Shown here piece by piece: positions 1 to 9,386 of a DNA stretch of 64,000 nt. The stretch lies in contig JAHDIF010000002.1 of assembly GCA_020630915.1 (NCBI GenBank), forward strand, positions 62,001 through 126,000. Reading direction: 5' to 3'. The DNA comes from Dokdonia sp. (GTDB lineage Bacteria > Bacteroidota > Bacteroidia > Flavobacteriales > Flavobacteriaceae). The position numbers were made by a program, and so were the translations under genes. The notes under the pieces are model-generated. The model was not told where the DNA came from. It did no database searches and worked only from the letters and a program-made list of their open reading frames with translations. Within the stretch, counting starts at the first letter, position 1; each line of letters starts with the position of its first letter.

Positions 1-2070
1 TCTAAAGCTTTGACAAAAAATAGTATACCTCCAGTAGCCGAAAAAAAACCTGTTAATCTAGAAAAACACGGTGATATACGTGTAGATAATTATTTCTGGA
101 TGAATGAAAGAGATCATCCAGAAGTTATAGATTATCTCGAAAGAGAGAATGACTACTATGATAAAATGACGGCTCATACCAAGAACTTTCAAAAAGAACT
201 CTTCACAGAAATGAAAGGTAGGATTAAGGAAGATGATGCTTCTGTTCCTTTTAAAAGTAATGGGTACTGGTATTACAATAGGTATGAATTAGGTAAGGAC
301 TACCCCGTTTTATGTCGCAAGAAAGATTCGCTCTCGAGCCAGGAGATTGTAGTGTTTGATAACAATGTAATGGCTAAAGGTCACCCATATTTTAGTCAGG
401 CAGGTTATACGGTATCAGAAGATAATAAGATAGCGGCCTTTGGCATTGATACAGTGAGTAGAAGGCAGTATACCATACAATTTAAAAACTTGGAAACAGG
501 TCAAGTTTACCCAGAAAAGATTGAAAACACTACTGGCAGAGCTGTATGGGCTAATGATAATAAGACTGTATATTACTCTAGAAAAGATGCTGAAACTTTG
601 CGCTCTAACCAAATTTTTAAACACGTTTTAGGAACCGATGTAAAGAATGATGAGCTCGTTTTTCAGGAAGATGATGAGACATTTTACAGTTATGTGTATA
701 AGACTAAGTCTAAAAAATATATAGTTATAGGATCTAGTAGTACGCTTACGAGTGAGTTTAGATGTACACTCGCAGATGAGGGGTCAAGTGAATTTACAGT
801 ATTTCAAGAGCGTTCTCGAGGACTGGAGTATAGTATTGCTCATTTTGAGAATACTTTTTATATCCTGACCAATAAAGATGGTGCTACCAATTTCAAACTA
901 ATGCAAACCTCTGAAGAATCAACCCAAAAGGAAAATTGGGAAGAGGTAATTCCGCATCGTGATAAGGTTTTACTAGAAGATATAGATATTTTTAAGGACT
1001 TTCTCGTTGTAAGCGAGCGAGAGAACGGACTTAACAAAATACGGATAACTAGCTGGGATAAGCAGGTTGATTACTACTTACCCTTTGATAATGAAACCTA
1101 TACCGCATACCCAACCACGAACGTAGATTTTGATACCACCACATTGCGTTACGCATATAATGCCCTAAATACACCTAGTTCTGTAATTGATTTCGACATG
1201 GTAACAAAGGAGAAATCGGTGATGAAAGAACAAGAAGTACTAGGAGGGACTTTTGATAAAAATAACTATGTGATGGAGCGCGTTTGGGCAACAGCCCGTG
1301 ACGGAGTTAAAGTTCCAGTTTCTATGGTATATCACAAAGACACTAAAAAAGATGGAAATGCTCCTTTGTTGCAATATGCTTACGGCAGCTATGGTAGCAC
1401 TATTGACCCTTCATTTTCGTCTATACGATTATCGCTGCTTGATAGAGGCTTTATTTATGCAATTGCACACATTCGTGGAGGAGAATATCTAGGAAGAAAA
1501 TGGTATGAGGATGGAAAATTACTTAAGAAAAAAAACACATTTACAGATTTTATAGATGTTTCTAAGCATCTTATCAAAGAAGACTATACATCAGAAGAAC
1601 ATTTATATGCTTTTGGTGGATCTGCAGGAGGCTTGCTTATGGGGGCGGTTGTAAATATGGCTCCAGAATTATATAAAGGAGTGATCGCTTCAGTACCTTT
1701 TGTAGATGTTGTGACAACGATGTTAGATGATACAATCCCTTTAACTACAGGTGAATACGACGAGTGGGGTAACCCTAATGATAAAGAGTACTATGAGTAT
1801 ATGAAAAGCTATAGTCCTTATGATAACGCTTTCGCGAAAGCGTACCCTACTATATTTGTAAATACTGGCTATCATGATAGCCAAGTTCAATATTGGGAAC
1901 CTGCTAAATGGGTTGCTAAAATGAGAGAAACAAACACAGGAGACAACACCATACTTTTTCATTGTAATATGGATGCAGGCCACGGCGGTGCATCTGGAAG
2001 GTTTGAATCGCTCAAGGAAGTAGCGCAAGAATATGCCTTCTTACTTGACCTTGAGGACATACAAGAGTAA
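1..2070 (+). CDS. ptrB: Oligopeptidase B (prolyl oligopeptidase family S9A), 5' end cut by the window
   Basis: Serine peptidase of the S9A family that cleaves short peptides, typically after basic residues. Counting from the in-frame TTG at position 10, the C-terminal alpha/beta-hydrolase domain shows the nucleophile motif GGSAGG (Ser538), Asp623 in a GYHDSQV stretch and His658 in DAGHGG: a complete catalytic triad. The N-terminal part (about residues 1-400) would form the beta-propeller gate. The frame is open to base 1 with no stop, and TTG is a poor start, so the true start, probably with a signal sequence, lies upstream of the window. One exact copy of the 14-bp palindrome sits in the gene (1828-1841) and is read as AFAKA. 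Confidence in the family is high; the start is unknown. Confidence 0.9.
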   Translation, partial: SKALTKNSIPPVAEKKPVNLEKHGDIRVDNYFWMNERDHPEVIDYLERENDYYDKMTAHTKNFQKELFTEMKGRIKEDDASVPFKSNGYWYYNRYELGKDYPVLCRKKDSLSSQEIVVFDNNVMAKGHPYFSQAGYTVSEDNKIAAFGIDTVSRRQYTIQFKNLETGQVYPEKIENTTGRAVWANDNKTVYYSRKDAETLRSNQIFKHVLGTDVKNDELVFQEDDETFYSYVYKTKSKKYIVIGSSSTLTSEFRCTLADEGSSEFTVFQERSRGLEYSIAHFENTFYILTNKDGATNFKLMQTSEESTQKENWEEVIPHRDKVLLEDIDIFKDFLVVSERENGLNKIRITSWDKQVDYYLPFDNETYTAYPTTNVDFDTTTLRYAYNALNTPSSVIDFDMVTKEKSVMKEQEVLGGTFDKNNYVMERVWATARDGVKVPVSMVYHKDTKKDGNAPLLQYAYGSYGSTIDPSFSSIRLSLLDRGFIYAIAHIRGGEYLGRKWYEDGKLLKKKNTFTDFIDVSKHLIKEDYTSEEHLYAFGGSAGGLLMGAVVNMAPELYKGVIASVPFVDVVTTMLDDTIPLTTGEYDEWGNPNDKEYYEYMKSYSPYDNAFAKAYPTIFVNTGYHDSQVQYWEPAKWVAKMRETNTGDNTILFHCNMDAGHGGASGRFESLKEVAQEYAFLLDLEDIQE
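1828..1841. repeat. 14-bp palindrome GCTTTCGCGAAAGC, copy 1 (coding)
   Basis: Exact copy inside the oligopeptidase B gene, read as Ala-Phe-Ala-Lys-Ala. The symmetry extends to 18 bp (1826-1843). Confidence 0.95.
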
Positions 2071-2085
2071 GTCATAAAAATATAG

Positions 2086-2093
2086 TACTTTTG
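2086..2093 (+). promoter_or_regulatory. Candidate -7 element TACTTTTG
   Basis: Matches the Bacteroidota -7 consensus TAnnTTTG, 56 bp ahead of the cysteine-synthase-like gene. No TTTG is seen at the expected -33 spacing, so only half the promoter is supported. Confidence 0.5.
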
Positions 2094-2149
2094 TACCGAT
2101 TTGCGTCTTACAATAACCAGTAGAGAGACACTAAATCTAACCTAGACTT

Positions 2150-3190
2150 ATGAACGAACAAAAAAACGTTTATGATAGTGTGTTACAGCTAGTTGGGAAC
2201 ACACCCCTCATAAAACTCAACAAAATTACGGCTCATATTGATGGCGATTTTTATGCTAAAGTAGAGGCGTTTAACCCAGGACATTCTTCTAAAGATCGTA
2301 TTGCACTTCATATAATTGAAGAAGCCGAACGCAATGGAGTGCTTAAACCTGGAGATACCATTATAGAAACTACTTCTGGTAATACAGGTTTTAGTATTGC
2401 TATGGTAAGTATTATAAAAGGATATGAGTGTATCCTTGCTGTAAGCTCTAAATCTTCACCGGACAAGATAGACGCTCTTAAAGCTATGGGAGCTAAAGTG
2501 TATGTATGCCCTGCTCATGTAAGCGCAGATGATCCAAGATCATATTACAGCGTAGCAAGGAGATTACACGAAGAGATGAAAGGTTCTGTATATATCAATC
2601 AGTATTTTAATGAATCTAATATAGACGCTCATTTTAATAGTACAGGCCCAGAAATTTGGGAGCAAACAGAAGGAAAGATAACGCATCTTATTGCTTGTAG
2701 TGGTACAGGGGGAACAATTTCTGGAACCGCTAGATTTCTTAAATCCAAAAACAAAGACATTAAGATTATAGGTATAGACGCTTATGGATCTGTAATTCAG
2801 AAATATCACGAAACACGCGAGTTTGATTCTGGTGAAATTTATCCTTACAGAATAGAAGGTTTAGGTAAGAATTTAATTCCGACGGCAACGGACTTTGATG
2901 CTATAGATAAGTTTGTAAAAGTGACAGACGAAGAGAGTGCTCATACCGCCAGAGAAATCGCTCAAACTGAAGGGTTATTTGTTGGATATACTAGTGGCGC
3001 TGCATTACAAGGACTTAAACAATTAGCTGAGGATGGAGAATTTGATAAGAATAGCCGTGTAGTTGTTATATTTCCAGATCACGGTAGTAGATATATGAGT
3101 AAAGTGTTTAGTGATAAATGGATGAGTGATCAAGGATTTTTTGATAGCCAGCATGAAGAAGCTGTACAGAGCATAGAATATATTAAATAA
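2150..3190 (+). CDS. Cysteine-synthase-family PLP enzyme (possible cysteate synthase)
   Basis: A 346-residue fold-type II PLP enzyme. The PLP lysine is expected at Lys48 in NPGHSSKDR. The substrate-binding loop TSGNTG is at residues 75-80 and the phosphate-binding loop SGTGGTISG at 184-192. There are no C-terminal CBS domains. By family it would make cysteine or a related amino acid by beta-replacement on an activated serine. The next gene in the same direction, 134 bp on, is an alpha-oxoamine-synthase-type enzyme. In Bacteroidota that make capnine sulfonolipids, a cysteine-synthase homologue making cysteate works with a cysteate fatty-acyltransferase of that family, so a cysteate synthase role is plausible here. 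Ordinary cysteine synthase or cystathionine beta-synthase activity is the alternative. A terminator lies between the two genes, so they are neighbours rather than one simple operon. Confidence 0.8.
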   Translation: MNEQKNVYDSVLQLVGNTPLIKLNKITAHIDGDFYAKVEAFNPGHSSKDRIALHIIEEAERNGVLKPGDTIIETTSGNTGFSIAMVSIIKGYECILAVSSKSSPDKIDALKAMGAKVYVCPAHVSADDPRSYYSVARRLHEEMKGSVYINQYFNESNIDAHFNSTGPEIWEQTEGKITHLIACSGTGGTISGTARFLKSKNKDIKIIGIDAYGSVIQKYHETREFDSGEIYPYRIEGLGKNLIPTATDFDAIDKFVKVTDEESAHTAREIAQTEGLFVGYTSGAALQGLKQLAEDGEFDKNSRVVVIFPDHGSRYMSKVFSDKWMSDQGFFDSQHEEAVQSIEYIK

Positions 3191-3208
3191 CATATTTTTA
3201 GTACCCTA

Positions 3209-3243
3209 AAATCTCTTGCCTCAAACAAGAGATTTTTTGTTTT
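3209..3243 (+). terminator. Rho-independent terminator after the cysteine-synthase-like gene
   Basis: Perfect 10-bp stem AAATCTCTTG / CAAGAGATTT with a 7-nt loop, followed by TTTGTTTT. Confidence 0.85.
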
Positions 3244-3294
3244 AAGACCTGTCATTGTTGGAATTTTCTATTAGGTAAGCAGTGAATATTTATG

Positions 3295-3302
3295 TAATTT
3301 TG
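3295..3302 (+). promoter_or_regulatory. Candidate -7 element TAATTTTG
   Basis: Matches TAnnTTTG 22 bp before the start of the oxoamine-synthase-like gene. A weak TTAG sits at the -33 position with 20-bp spacing. Confidence 0.5.
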
Positions 3303-3324
3303 CAGTTCGTTTGAAAAACTGAAT

Positions 3325-4584
3325 ATGAAGGATTTATTTGACAAAATTTATAAGGATAAGGGACCTTTAGGGAAGTGGGCATCTGTAGCAGAAGGTTATT
3401 TTGTATTCCCTAAACTAGAAGGGCCGATCTCTAATCGTATGAAATTTCAAGGTAAAGAAGTTATTACTTGGAGTGTAAACGATTACTTAGGACTAGCAAA
3501 CCGTCCAGAAGTAAGAGCTGTCGATGCTCAAGCTGCTGCAGATTATGGAAGTGCCTATCCTATGGGAGCTCGTATGATGAGTGGGCATACAGAATTGCAT
3601 GAACAATTGCAAAATGAGTGTGCAGATTTTGTACAAAAAGAAGCAGCCTATCTTTTAAATTTTGGGTACCAAGGAATTATGTCTACCATAGATGCTTTGG
3701 TAGGGAAGGATGATATCATTGTATACGATGTAGATACACATGCGTGTATTATAGACGGTGTACGATTACATATGGGTAAACGTTTTACCTATAAGCACAA
3801 CGATATGGAAAGCATCGAAAAAAACCTTGAGCGAGCTACAAAAATGGCAGAGCAAACAGGAGGTGGTATCTTGGTGATATCTGAAGGTGTTTTTGGAATG
3901 CGTGGTGAGCAAGGAAAACTTAAAGAGATTGTAGCTCTTAAGAAAAAGTATAATTTCCGTTTACTAGTAGATGATGCACATGGTTTTGGAACTCTTGGAG
4001 CAACAGGAGCAGGAGCAGGAGAGGAGCAAGGAGTGCAGGATGATATAGATGTGTATTTTGCTACGTTTGCTAAGTCTATGGCATCTACAGGTGCTTTTAT
4101 AGCGGGAGATCAAGAAGTAATAGATTACTTAAAATATAACTTACGTTCACAGATGTTTGCAAAGTCATTGCAAATGCAACTCGTAGTAGGGGCTCTTAAA
4201 CGTCTTGAGATGTTACGTACAATGCCAGAACTTCGTGAGAAACTATGGGAAAATGTAAATGCATTGCAAGGAGGTCTTAAAGAACGAGGTTTTGATATTG
4301 GAACTACACAATCTTGTGTAACTCCTGTGTATCTTAAGGGTAGTGTTCCTGAGGCCATGTCACTGGTAAAAGACTTACGTGAGAATCACGGTGTATTTTG
4401 TTCTATTGTAGTATATCCTGTGATTCCTAAAGGATTAATTTTACTCCGTATGATCCCTACAGCTTCACACACACTCACAGATGTAGAAGAAACCCTTAAC
4501 GCTTTTGAATCTATCAGAGAGCGTTTAGATAACGGTACATACAAAAGACTCTCTGCAAAAGTAGCGGAAGCTTTTGGCGTATAA
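3325..4584 (+). CDS. Alpha-oxoamine synthase-family PLP enzyme (serine palmitoyltransferase / cysteate acyltransferase type)
   Basis: A 419-residue fold-type I PLP enzyme of the group including serine palmitoyltransferase, 2-amino-3-ketobutyrate CoA ligase and BioF. The PLP Schiff-base lysine is Lys250 in FAKSMASTGAF, and the aspartate contacting the PLP ring lies in the upstream motif DDAHGFGTLG. These enzymes condense an amino acid with a fatty acyl thioester and lose CO2. In Bacteroidota this gene type initiates sphingolipid synthesis (serine) or sulfonolipid/capnine synthesis (cysteate). The adjacent cysteine-synthase-like gene favours cysteate, but serine cannot be excluded from sequence alone. 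BioF is less likely because no other biotin gene is nearby. Confidence 0.8.
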   Translation: MKDLFDKIYKDKGPLGKWASVAEGYFVFPKLEGPISNRMKFQGKEVITWSVNDYLGLANRPEVRAVDAQAAADYGSAYPMGARMMSGHTELHEQLQNECADFVQKEAAYLLNFGYQGIMSTIDALVGKDDIIVYDVDTHACIIDGVRLHMGKRFTYKHNDMESIEKNLERATKMAEQTGGGILVISEGVFGMRGEQGKLKEIVALKKKYNFRLLVDDAHGFGTLGATGAGAGEEQGVQDDIDVYFATFAKSMASTGAFIAGDQEVIDYLKYNLRSQMFAKSLQMQLVVGALKRLEMLRTMPELREKLWENVNALQGGLKERGFDIGTTQSCVTPVYLKGSVPEAMSLVKDLRENHGVFCSIVVYPVIPKGLILLRMIPTASHTLTDVEETLNAFESIRERLDNGTYKRLSAKVAEAFGV

Positions 4585-4604
4585 TTATTTAAAATAATAA
4601 AACT

Positions 4605-4639
4605 AAAAAAGCCGATCTAACTGTTAGATCGGCTTTTTT
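4605..4639. terminator. Bidirectional terminator between convergent genes
   Basis: A-tract, perfect stem GCCGATCTAAC / GTTAGATCGGC, then a T-tract. It can serve the plus-strand PLP gene and, read backwards, the minus-strand gene ending at 4669. Confidence 0.85.
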
Positions 4640-4648
4640 ATGTGGTAT

Positions 4649-4662
4649 GCTTTCGCGAAAGC
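4649..4662. repeat. 14-bp palindrome GCTTTCGCGAAAGC, copy 2 (intergenic)
   Basis: Exact copy in the short space between a terminator and the 3' end of the convergent minus-strand gene. Confidence 0.95.
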
Positions 4663-4668
4663 GTTATT

Positions 4669-5715
4669 TTAATCCTTACTAGCCTCTTCCAGCCCTTCTG
4701 AAATGATATCCTTTATTTCAGTATGTTCTGTCGGGGTAAGGGTAGGGTTTTCTACATCTGCTTCCTTGTAAGGGATTTGTATTTCGTAGTACATACCAAA
4801 GTGATCAGAATCAAAACGACGAAGCCTTTCTAATACAGGTACGTTTAAATCTTTAGAATAAAATAGGTGATCCAACGGAAATCGTAGAAGCCAATAACTG
4901 GCATGAAAGGTAGGGTACAGGCCTTTGCCTAAGCGAGGGTCTAGAAAACCTGTAATCTTTCTAAATAATCTGGAGGAACGTGACCAGGCTACATCGTTTA
5001 GATCTCCACAGACTATCGTAGAAATATTGCTTTGCCTACATTGTTTTGCTACAATCATAAGTTCGGCATCTCTTTCTTTTGATGTTTTGTTTTCCGTAGG
5101 GCTAGGAGGAGCTGGATGTACGGCTATTATCTGAATCTCATGCTTGAGATACGTGAGAATTGTACGTATAGATGGAACATCTTCTTCTACTAGAAACTGC
5201 ACTTGAGAGTGGTCAAGAGGGATTTTTGAGTACAAATGCATTCCATAAAAATTAGATAAAGAGACTTTTGTTGTGTGTTTATAAACGGGTAATTCCTTAC
5301 CAATAGCATCATCCCAGTGTTGATCTGATTCCATTGTAATAAAAAGGTGAGGATCTAAACGTTGTATTTCACCTATAAACTTTTGATACGAAGTATTCGT
5401 TTGTAGCACATTTGCAGTAATAAGTTTAAGTGGTTGAGAATAGTACTTTTCTATTCTCTTAGGTTGCTTATTTAAAAAAGTATAGGGAAAAATTAGAAAT
5501 GCTTGGTATACAATACATAGGAGTAATGAAATTTGTAAAAACCACTGTGTATAAGTAGGTGTATCCCAAAGATATATGAGTAAAAAAAGCATTGTGACTT
5601 GCAGAGTGAGTGTTTGTAATCTCACAAAATCAAAAAAACGAACACCCCAGTGCTTCACACCAATGAGAGGAATTATTGGAGCTACAATTAAGAAAATCGC
5701 TATTGCTATAATCAT
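4669..5715 (-). CDS. Membrane-anchored endonuclease/exonuclease/phosphatase (EEP) family protein
   Basis: About 348 residues. Three hydrophobic segments occupy roughly the first 85 residues, followed by an EEP-fold hydrolase domain that would act on phosphodiester or phosphoester bonds, probably outside the inner membrane. Catalytic signatures are GDLNDVAW, PLDHLFYS and the terminal SDHFG. The start is set at ATG 5715 (MIIAIAIF): the longer frame begins with a TTG at 5748 lying inside the terminator hairpin of the upstream gene. The substrate is unknown; family members include nucleases, sphingomyelinases and inositol phosphatases. Confidence 0.8.
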   Translation of the reverse strand: MIIAIAIFLIVAPIIPLIGVKHWGVRFFDFVRLQTLTLQVTMLFLLIYLWDTPTYTQWFLQISLLLCIVYQAFLIFPYTFLNKQPKRIEKYYSQPLKLITANVLQTNTSYQKFIGEIQRLDPHLFITMESDQHWDDAIGKELPVYKHTTKVSLSNFYGMHLYSKIPLDHSQVQFLVEEDVPSIRTILTYLKHEIQIIAVHPAPPSPTENKTSKERDAELMIVAKQCRQSNISTIVCGDLNDVAWSRSSRLFRKITGFLDPRLGKGLYPTFHASYWLLRFPLDHLFYSKDLNVPVLERLRRFDSDHFGMYYEIQIPYKEADVENPTLTPTEHTEIKDIISEGLEEASKD

Positions 5716-5726
5716 CCTTAAATGTA

Positions 5727-5760
5727 AAAAAGCTCCTTGGATACCCAAGGAGCTTTTTTA
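5727..5760 (-). terminator. Terminator after the TlpA-like gene
   Basis: Stem AAGCTCCTTGG / CCAAGGAGCTT with flanking A- and T-tracts, directly downstream (minus strand) of the gene ending at 5776. It overlaps the spurious TTG extension of the next gene. Confidence 0.85.
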
Positions 5761-5775
5761 CATTATTTTCTTTTA

Positions 5776-6909
5776 CTAGCTACCTAGTAATTCATCCATC
5801 TTTGTCTCCAGTGCGCTTCCTCTTAGATTTTTTGCTACAATTACACCATTTTTATCAAGCAGGAAAGTAGCTGGGATTGCACGTACACCATAACTTCTTG
5901 GGATTGGATCCTGCCAGTATTGAAGATTAGAAACGTGGTACCAATCCATTTGATCTTTTTCTATCGCTTTGATCCAACGATCTTTTTGACCAGGACGATC
6001 TAAGGATACACTAATAATATTAAGACCTTTATCGTGGTACTTATTATATACACGAACTACATTAGGGTTTTCCATTCTGCAAGGTTTGCACCAAGATGCC
6101 CAGAAATCTATAATTGTATATTCTCCTAAGGTTTCAGATAAGCTCAATGTCTTGCCTTCTGGAGTAAGTGCAGAAAATTCTGGGGCTTTGTTGCCTACAC
6201 TTGCAAGCTTAGAGGCCATTTTCTGAGCTTTTTGCTGTGCTATATAATTATTAATAGAAGTTCCAATAGGGGACTTCTGTACATCTTCTGACAAATTTTC
6301 AAAAAATGTTGCGGTTTCATCTCCAGTAATAACTTTAGCATTTATTAAATCTGATAAAGCTGCTATAGAAACCATCTTATCACTATGCGTTGCTAATAGT
6401 TCTTTTCTTTCTGTAATAAAATCTGCGTCCATTTTTTTGATCTCTTCCATATACTTATCGACCATAACACCATCTGTTTCGGCTTGTGCTTTTGCAAGGA
6501 GACGTCGTAAATCATTCTTTTTTATATTTAGAATGCGACTCTCGTTACGGTAAGTATTAAAAAGCTCATTCTCTAGGCTCCCTGTTACCAGTGAAGTATT
6601 CAGACTGTCTTTGTAAAGTTCTATGGTAAGTGGGTTAGGGTCTTTTACAAGAAGTAATTGCCCTTCTATGTTCTGAGCTGAGATTATTTGTAAGACTTTA
6701 GTGTTGTCTTGCGACTTATAAAATGCGAAGCTTCCTTGATTAACAATAGCAGTATCTAAAGCAATTCTTGTGTTATTAGGTCCTAGGTCTTGCAAATAGA
6801 TCTCGGTTCCATCGTCAAAGCCTGCTGCTGTTCCTTTAATTGTATGTGGTGCGTCATTTTTACAAGAAAAAATAACCATTGTAAGAATTAATAAAATTAA
6901 CTGTCTCAT
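5776..6909 (-). CDS. TlpA-family thiol-disulfide oxidoreductase lipoprotein with N-terminal DUF4369-type domain
   Basis: 377 residues. The start carries a lipoprotein signal (hydrophobic stretch then FSCK, lipid-Cys about residue 16). An N-terminal beta-rich domain resembles DUF4369, followed by a helical linker. A C-terminal thioredoxin domain has the active site WCKPC (Cys274, Cys277) and a cis-Pro region AIPATFLL. It would be anchored in the periplasm or outer membrane and reduce disulfides or serve cytochrome maturation or stress defence; the partner is unknown. It is followed by a strong terminator. The architecture is very common in Bacteroidota. Confidence 0.88.
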   Translation of the reverse strand: MRQLILLILTMVIFSCKNDAPHTIKGTAAGFDDGTEIYLQDLGPNNTRIALDTAIVNQGSFAFYKSQDNTKVLQIISAQNIEGQLLLVKDPNPLTIELYKDSLNTSLVTGSLENELFNTYRNESRILNIKKNDLRRLLAKAQAETDGVMVDKYMEEIKKMDADFITERKELLATHSDKMVSIAALSDLINAKVITGDETATFFENLSEDVQKSPIGTSINNYIAQQKAQKMASKLASVGNKAPEFSALTPEGKTLSLSETLGEYTIIDFWASWCKPCRMENPNVVRVYNKYHDKGLNIISVSLDRPGQKDRWIKAIEKDQMDWYHVSNLQYWQDPIPRSYGVRAIPATFLLDKNGVIVAKNLRGSALETKMDELLGS

Positions 6910-6929
6910 AAAATCGTAAATTTGAGTAA

Positions 6930-6937
6930 CAAAAATA
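6930..6937 (-). promoter_or_regulatory. Candidate -7 element for the TlpA-like gene
   Basis: The minus strand reads TATTTTTG (consensus TAnnTTTG), 21 bp upstream of the start codon. No convincing -33 element. Confidence 0.45.
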
Positions 6938-7013
6938 CATATAATCCGTCATATGATCGGGTTGAAAGAGGTTATTGTGACCCTAATTTGGTTATAGTTA
7001 AAAGTAGTTAGAG

Positions 7014-9386
7014 ATGGCATTTTTAGAAGAAAAATTCCCAATGGAGATTAAGATAGGCTTTGGGAAGCTTGTGGAGGATTATAAATTACATCTTAATGGT
7101 ACTGACACTTTGCTTAAAGCTCGTGCAGAGCGGGTAATTGCTATTGCAAAAGAGTATCCAGTGCTTATTGAAGGGTTAAGCTCTTTTGAAGAAATAGAAA
7201 AGTATCAATCTCAAATAGATGCTATTCTAGCAGATCTCTTTTCGGGTATTTTACAGAATAATGAAATAAAGATGGCTTCTTTACCTTTTCATGAAGGAGT
7301 AATTAAAACATCTAAAAGATATGACAATATCATTAAGGCCGCTGGGCCAGAATTTCAACCAGAATTAAAGAACTTTGATGATGACTCCATGTACATAATG
7401 GGGTGTAGTATTATTTTGAACGCTTACTATGGTTATAAAACAGACTTTAGGAGGCCATTTTATTATGACATACCCGATGCGCAAGGTGTTATAAGACATT
7501 ATAGATTGCTTTATAACGGTGACTATATTTCTATAGAAAAAGGTCCAAGTGCTATTGATATCTCTCCAGAAGATGTTGCAGAATTGCTGGATAATTTTGA
7601 AAACATTGAGCTTTGGAAAGAAAAATTTCCGCCAAGAAGCTGGATATTTAAAGGTTTTGTAATTGCAAATTTGTATGATGCCACTGCTGATGTATCTATA
7701 TCTGATTTTAAGACTGGCTTGATTAAGTATGACAAGAGTGAAGAAGGTTTTGTAGAAGGTTTTCAGAAAATATTTAGGTCTATCTTTAATGTGCGTGACT
7801 TACAGGTTGGTTTTTCTGGTTATAATGAAGAAGAAAAAACTCTTGAGAGAATCCCAGAAAGGCGCATTGGTAGTTTTGTGCTTGCAGAAAACTTACGTGC
7901 AAATTGTCAAACCGCACTTTGCTCAGGATCCTATCACACCATATTTACACAGAATAAATTTTTTGCTATTTCTGATGTAGCAAACTATTATAAAAAGAAT
8001 CCAAAAGAAATATTCTACAAGAACTTATTAGATCAAAATATTAAGAGTGCCATTTTTGCTCCTATAACGAATAATGGACAATTTTTGGGTTTACTAGAAA
8101 TAGTATCAGGAACTACTCAAACACTTAATAGTATCAATGCCAATAAGTTGTTAGATTTAATGCCGTTTTTAGAAGATACTGTCCTTAGAGATAAAGCTGA
8201 GAGTGAAAATGCGCTGGAATTAATTATTCAAGATGAGTGTACTTCCATACATCCAAGTGTGTATTGGAAATTTAGACAAGAAGCTAAGCGTGTTTTTCAG
8301 GCACAATTAGATGATAACTCAGAGGTGTCCTTTAGGGATATTGTATTTAACGAGGTATATCCACTATTTGGTCAAATAGATATTAAAGGATCTTCTCAAG
8401 CTCGAAATGAAGCCGTTCAAAAAGATTTAATAGTTCAACTTAAGAGTGCAAAGACTATTTTGAAAGCTCTTCAAAATGTAAACAAATTACCTGTATACGA
8501 GGAGTTCCTGTATAGACTAGAAAAGTATGAACAAACTGTTCATTCTAACTTTGAGGTAGATAGCGAGCAAACTGTACTTAACTTTTTTAATGAAGATATA
8601 AGACCACTTTTTGATCATTTATTAAAAACCACCACGCCAGAGCTCAGAAAAATGATACGTGAGTATCGCTCTAAATTAGATCAAGGAATGGGGCTCATTT
8701 ATGTAAATAGAAAAGCTTTTGATGAGTCTGTGATGGCAATAAACAAGAAAATGGCTTCGGTTTTAGATAAGAAACAAAAAGCAGCTCAAGCTATGTATCC
8801 CCATTTTTATGAGCGTTTTAAAACGGATGGTGTAGAGCACAATATGTATATAGGCGAGTCCATAACTCGTGAAGATAGTTTCAATAAAATATATCTTTAT
8901 AATTTAAGGTTGTGGCAGTTGCAGGCAATGTGTGAGATGGAAAATGAGCATTATAAGCTTTCGCGAAAGCTTACGCACCCGCTTGATGTTGCTTCTATGA
9001 TATTAGTATTTAACACCTCGCTTTCTGTGCGTTTTAGAATGGATGAAAAACGTTTTGATGTAGACGGTACGTATAATGCTCGATATGAAGTTGTAAAAAA
9101 ACGTGTAGACAAGGCATATATCAAGGGAACTCAACAGCGGGTTACTCAAGCTGGAAAGATTGCGATTGTATACAGTCAAAAGGAAGACGAAAAAGAATAC
9201 TTAGGCTACGTACGTTTTTTACAAGCAAAGAAATACCTGGGAGAAAGTATAGAAATTGTTGAGCTAGAGGATTTACAGGCGGTAACAGGCCTTAAAGCAA
9301 TTCTTGTGGAGGTTCTCTACAAAACAAAAGCAGGTGAAAAGCAATACTACACCTATGATGACCTTATGAAAGAGCTGGAACTATAA
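7014..9386 (+). CDS. Large GAF-domain protein of unknown function
   Basis: 790 residues, soluble, no signal peptide. A GAF-like sensory module is suggested at about residues 240-400 by the segment with IKSAIFAPITNNGQFLGLLEI. The regions on both sides are mostly helical and not recognised. No histidine kinase, GGDEF, sigma-54 or DNA-binding output domain is visible, so what the GAF module controls is unknown. The last 23 bp overlap the 3' end of the convergent HD-PycTM gene. It carries one palindrome copy (8957), read as LSRK. The alternative start nine codons downstream (ATG 7041) is also possible. Confidence 0.75.
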   Translation: MAFLEEKFPMEIKIGFGKLVEDYKLHLNGTDTLLKARAERVIAIAKEYPVLIEGLSSFEEIEKYQSQIDAILADLFSGILQNNEIKMASLPFHEGVIKTSKRYDNIIKAAGPEFQPELKNFDDDSMYIMGCSIILNAYYGYKTDFRRPFYYDIPDAQGVIRHYRLLYNGDYISIEKGPSAIDISPEDVAELLDNFENIELWKEKFPPRSWIFKGFVIANLYDATADVSISDFKTGLIKYDKSEEGFVEGFQKIFRSIFNVRDLQVGFSGYNEEEKTLERIPERRIGSFVLAENLRANCQTALCSGSYHTIFTQNKFFAISDVANYYKKNPKEIFYKNLLDQNIKSAIFAPITNNGQFLGLLEIVSGTTQTLNSINANKLLDLMPFLEDTVLRDKAESENALELIIQDECTSIHPSVYWKFRQEAKRVFQAQLDDNSEVSFRDIVFNEVYPLFGQIDIKGSSQARNEAVQKDLIVQLKSAKTILKALQNVNKLPVYEEFLYRLEKYEQTVHSNFEVDSEQTVLNFFNEDIRPLFDHLLKTTTPELRKMIREYRSKLDQGMGLIYVNRKAFDESVMAINKKMASVLDKKQKAAQAMYPHFYERFKTDGVEHNMYIGESITREDSFNKIYLYNLRLWQLQAMCEMENEHYKLSRKLTHPLDVASMILVFNTSLSVRFRMDEKRFDVDGTYNARYEVVKKRVDKAYIKGTQQRVTQAGKIAIVYSQKEDEKEYLGYVRFLQAKKYLGESIEIVELEDLQAVTGLKAILVEVLYKTKAGEKQYYTYDDLMKELEL
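8957..8970. repeat. 14-bp palindrome GCTTTCGCGAAAGC, copy 3 (coding)
   Basis: Exact copy inside the GAF protein gene, read as Leu-Ser-Arg-Lys. Confidence 0.95.

Noticed and set aside
4649-4662. The 14-bp palindrome as a transcription terminator
   Set aside because: Copies lack T-tracts and most sit inside coding regions, so termination is not a tenable general role.
5716-5748. N-terminal extension of the EEP-family gene to a TTG at 5748
   Set aside because: The TTG and following codons lie inside the terminator hairpin of the upstream gene; ATG 5715 begins the first membrane segment.
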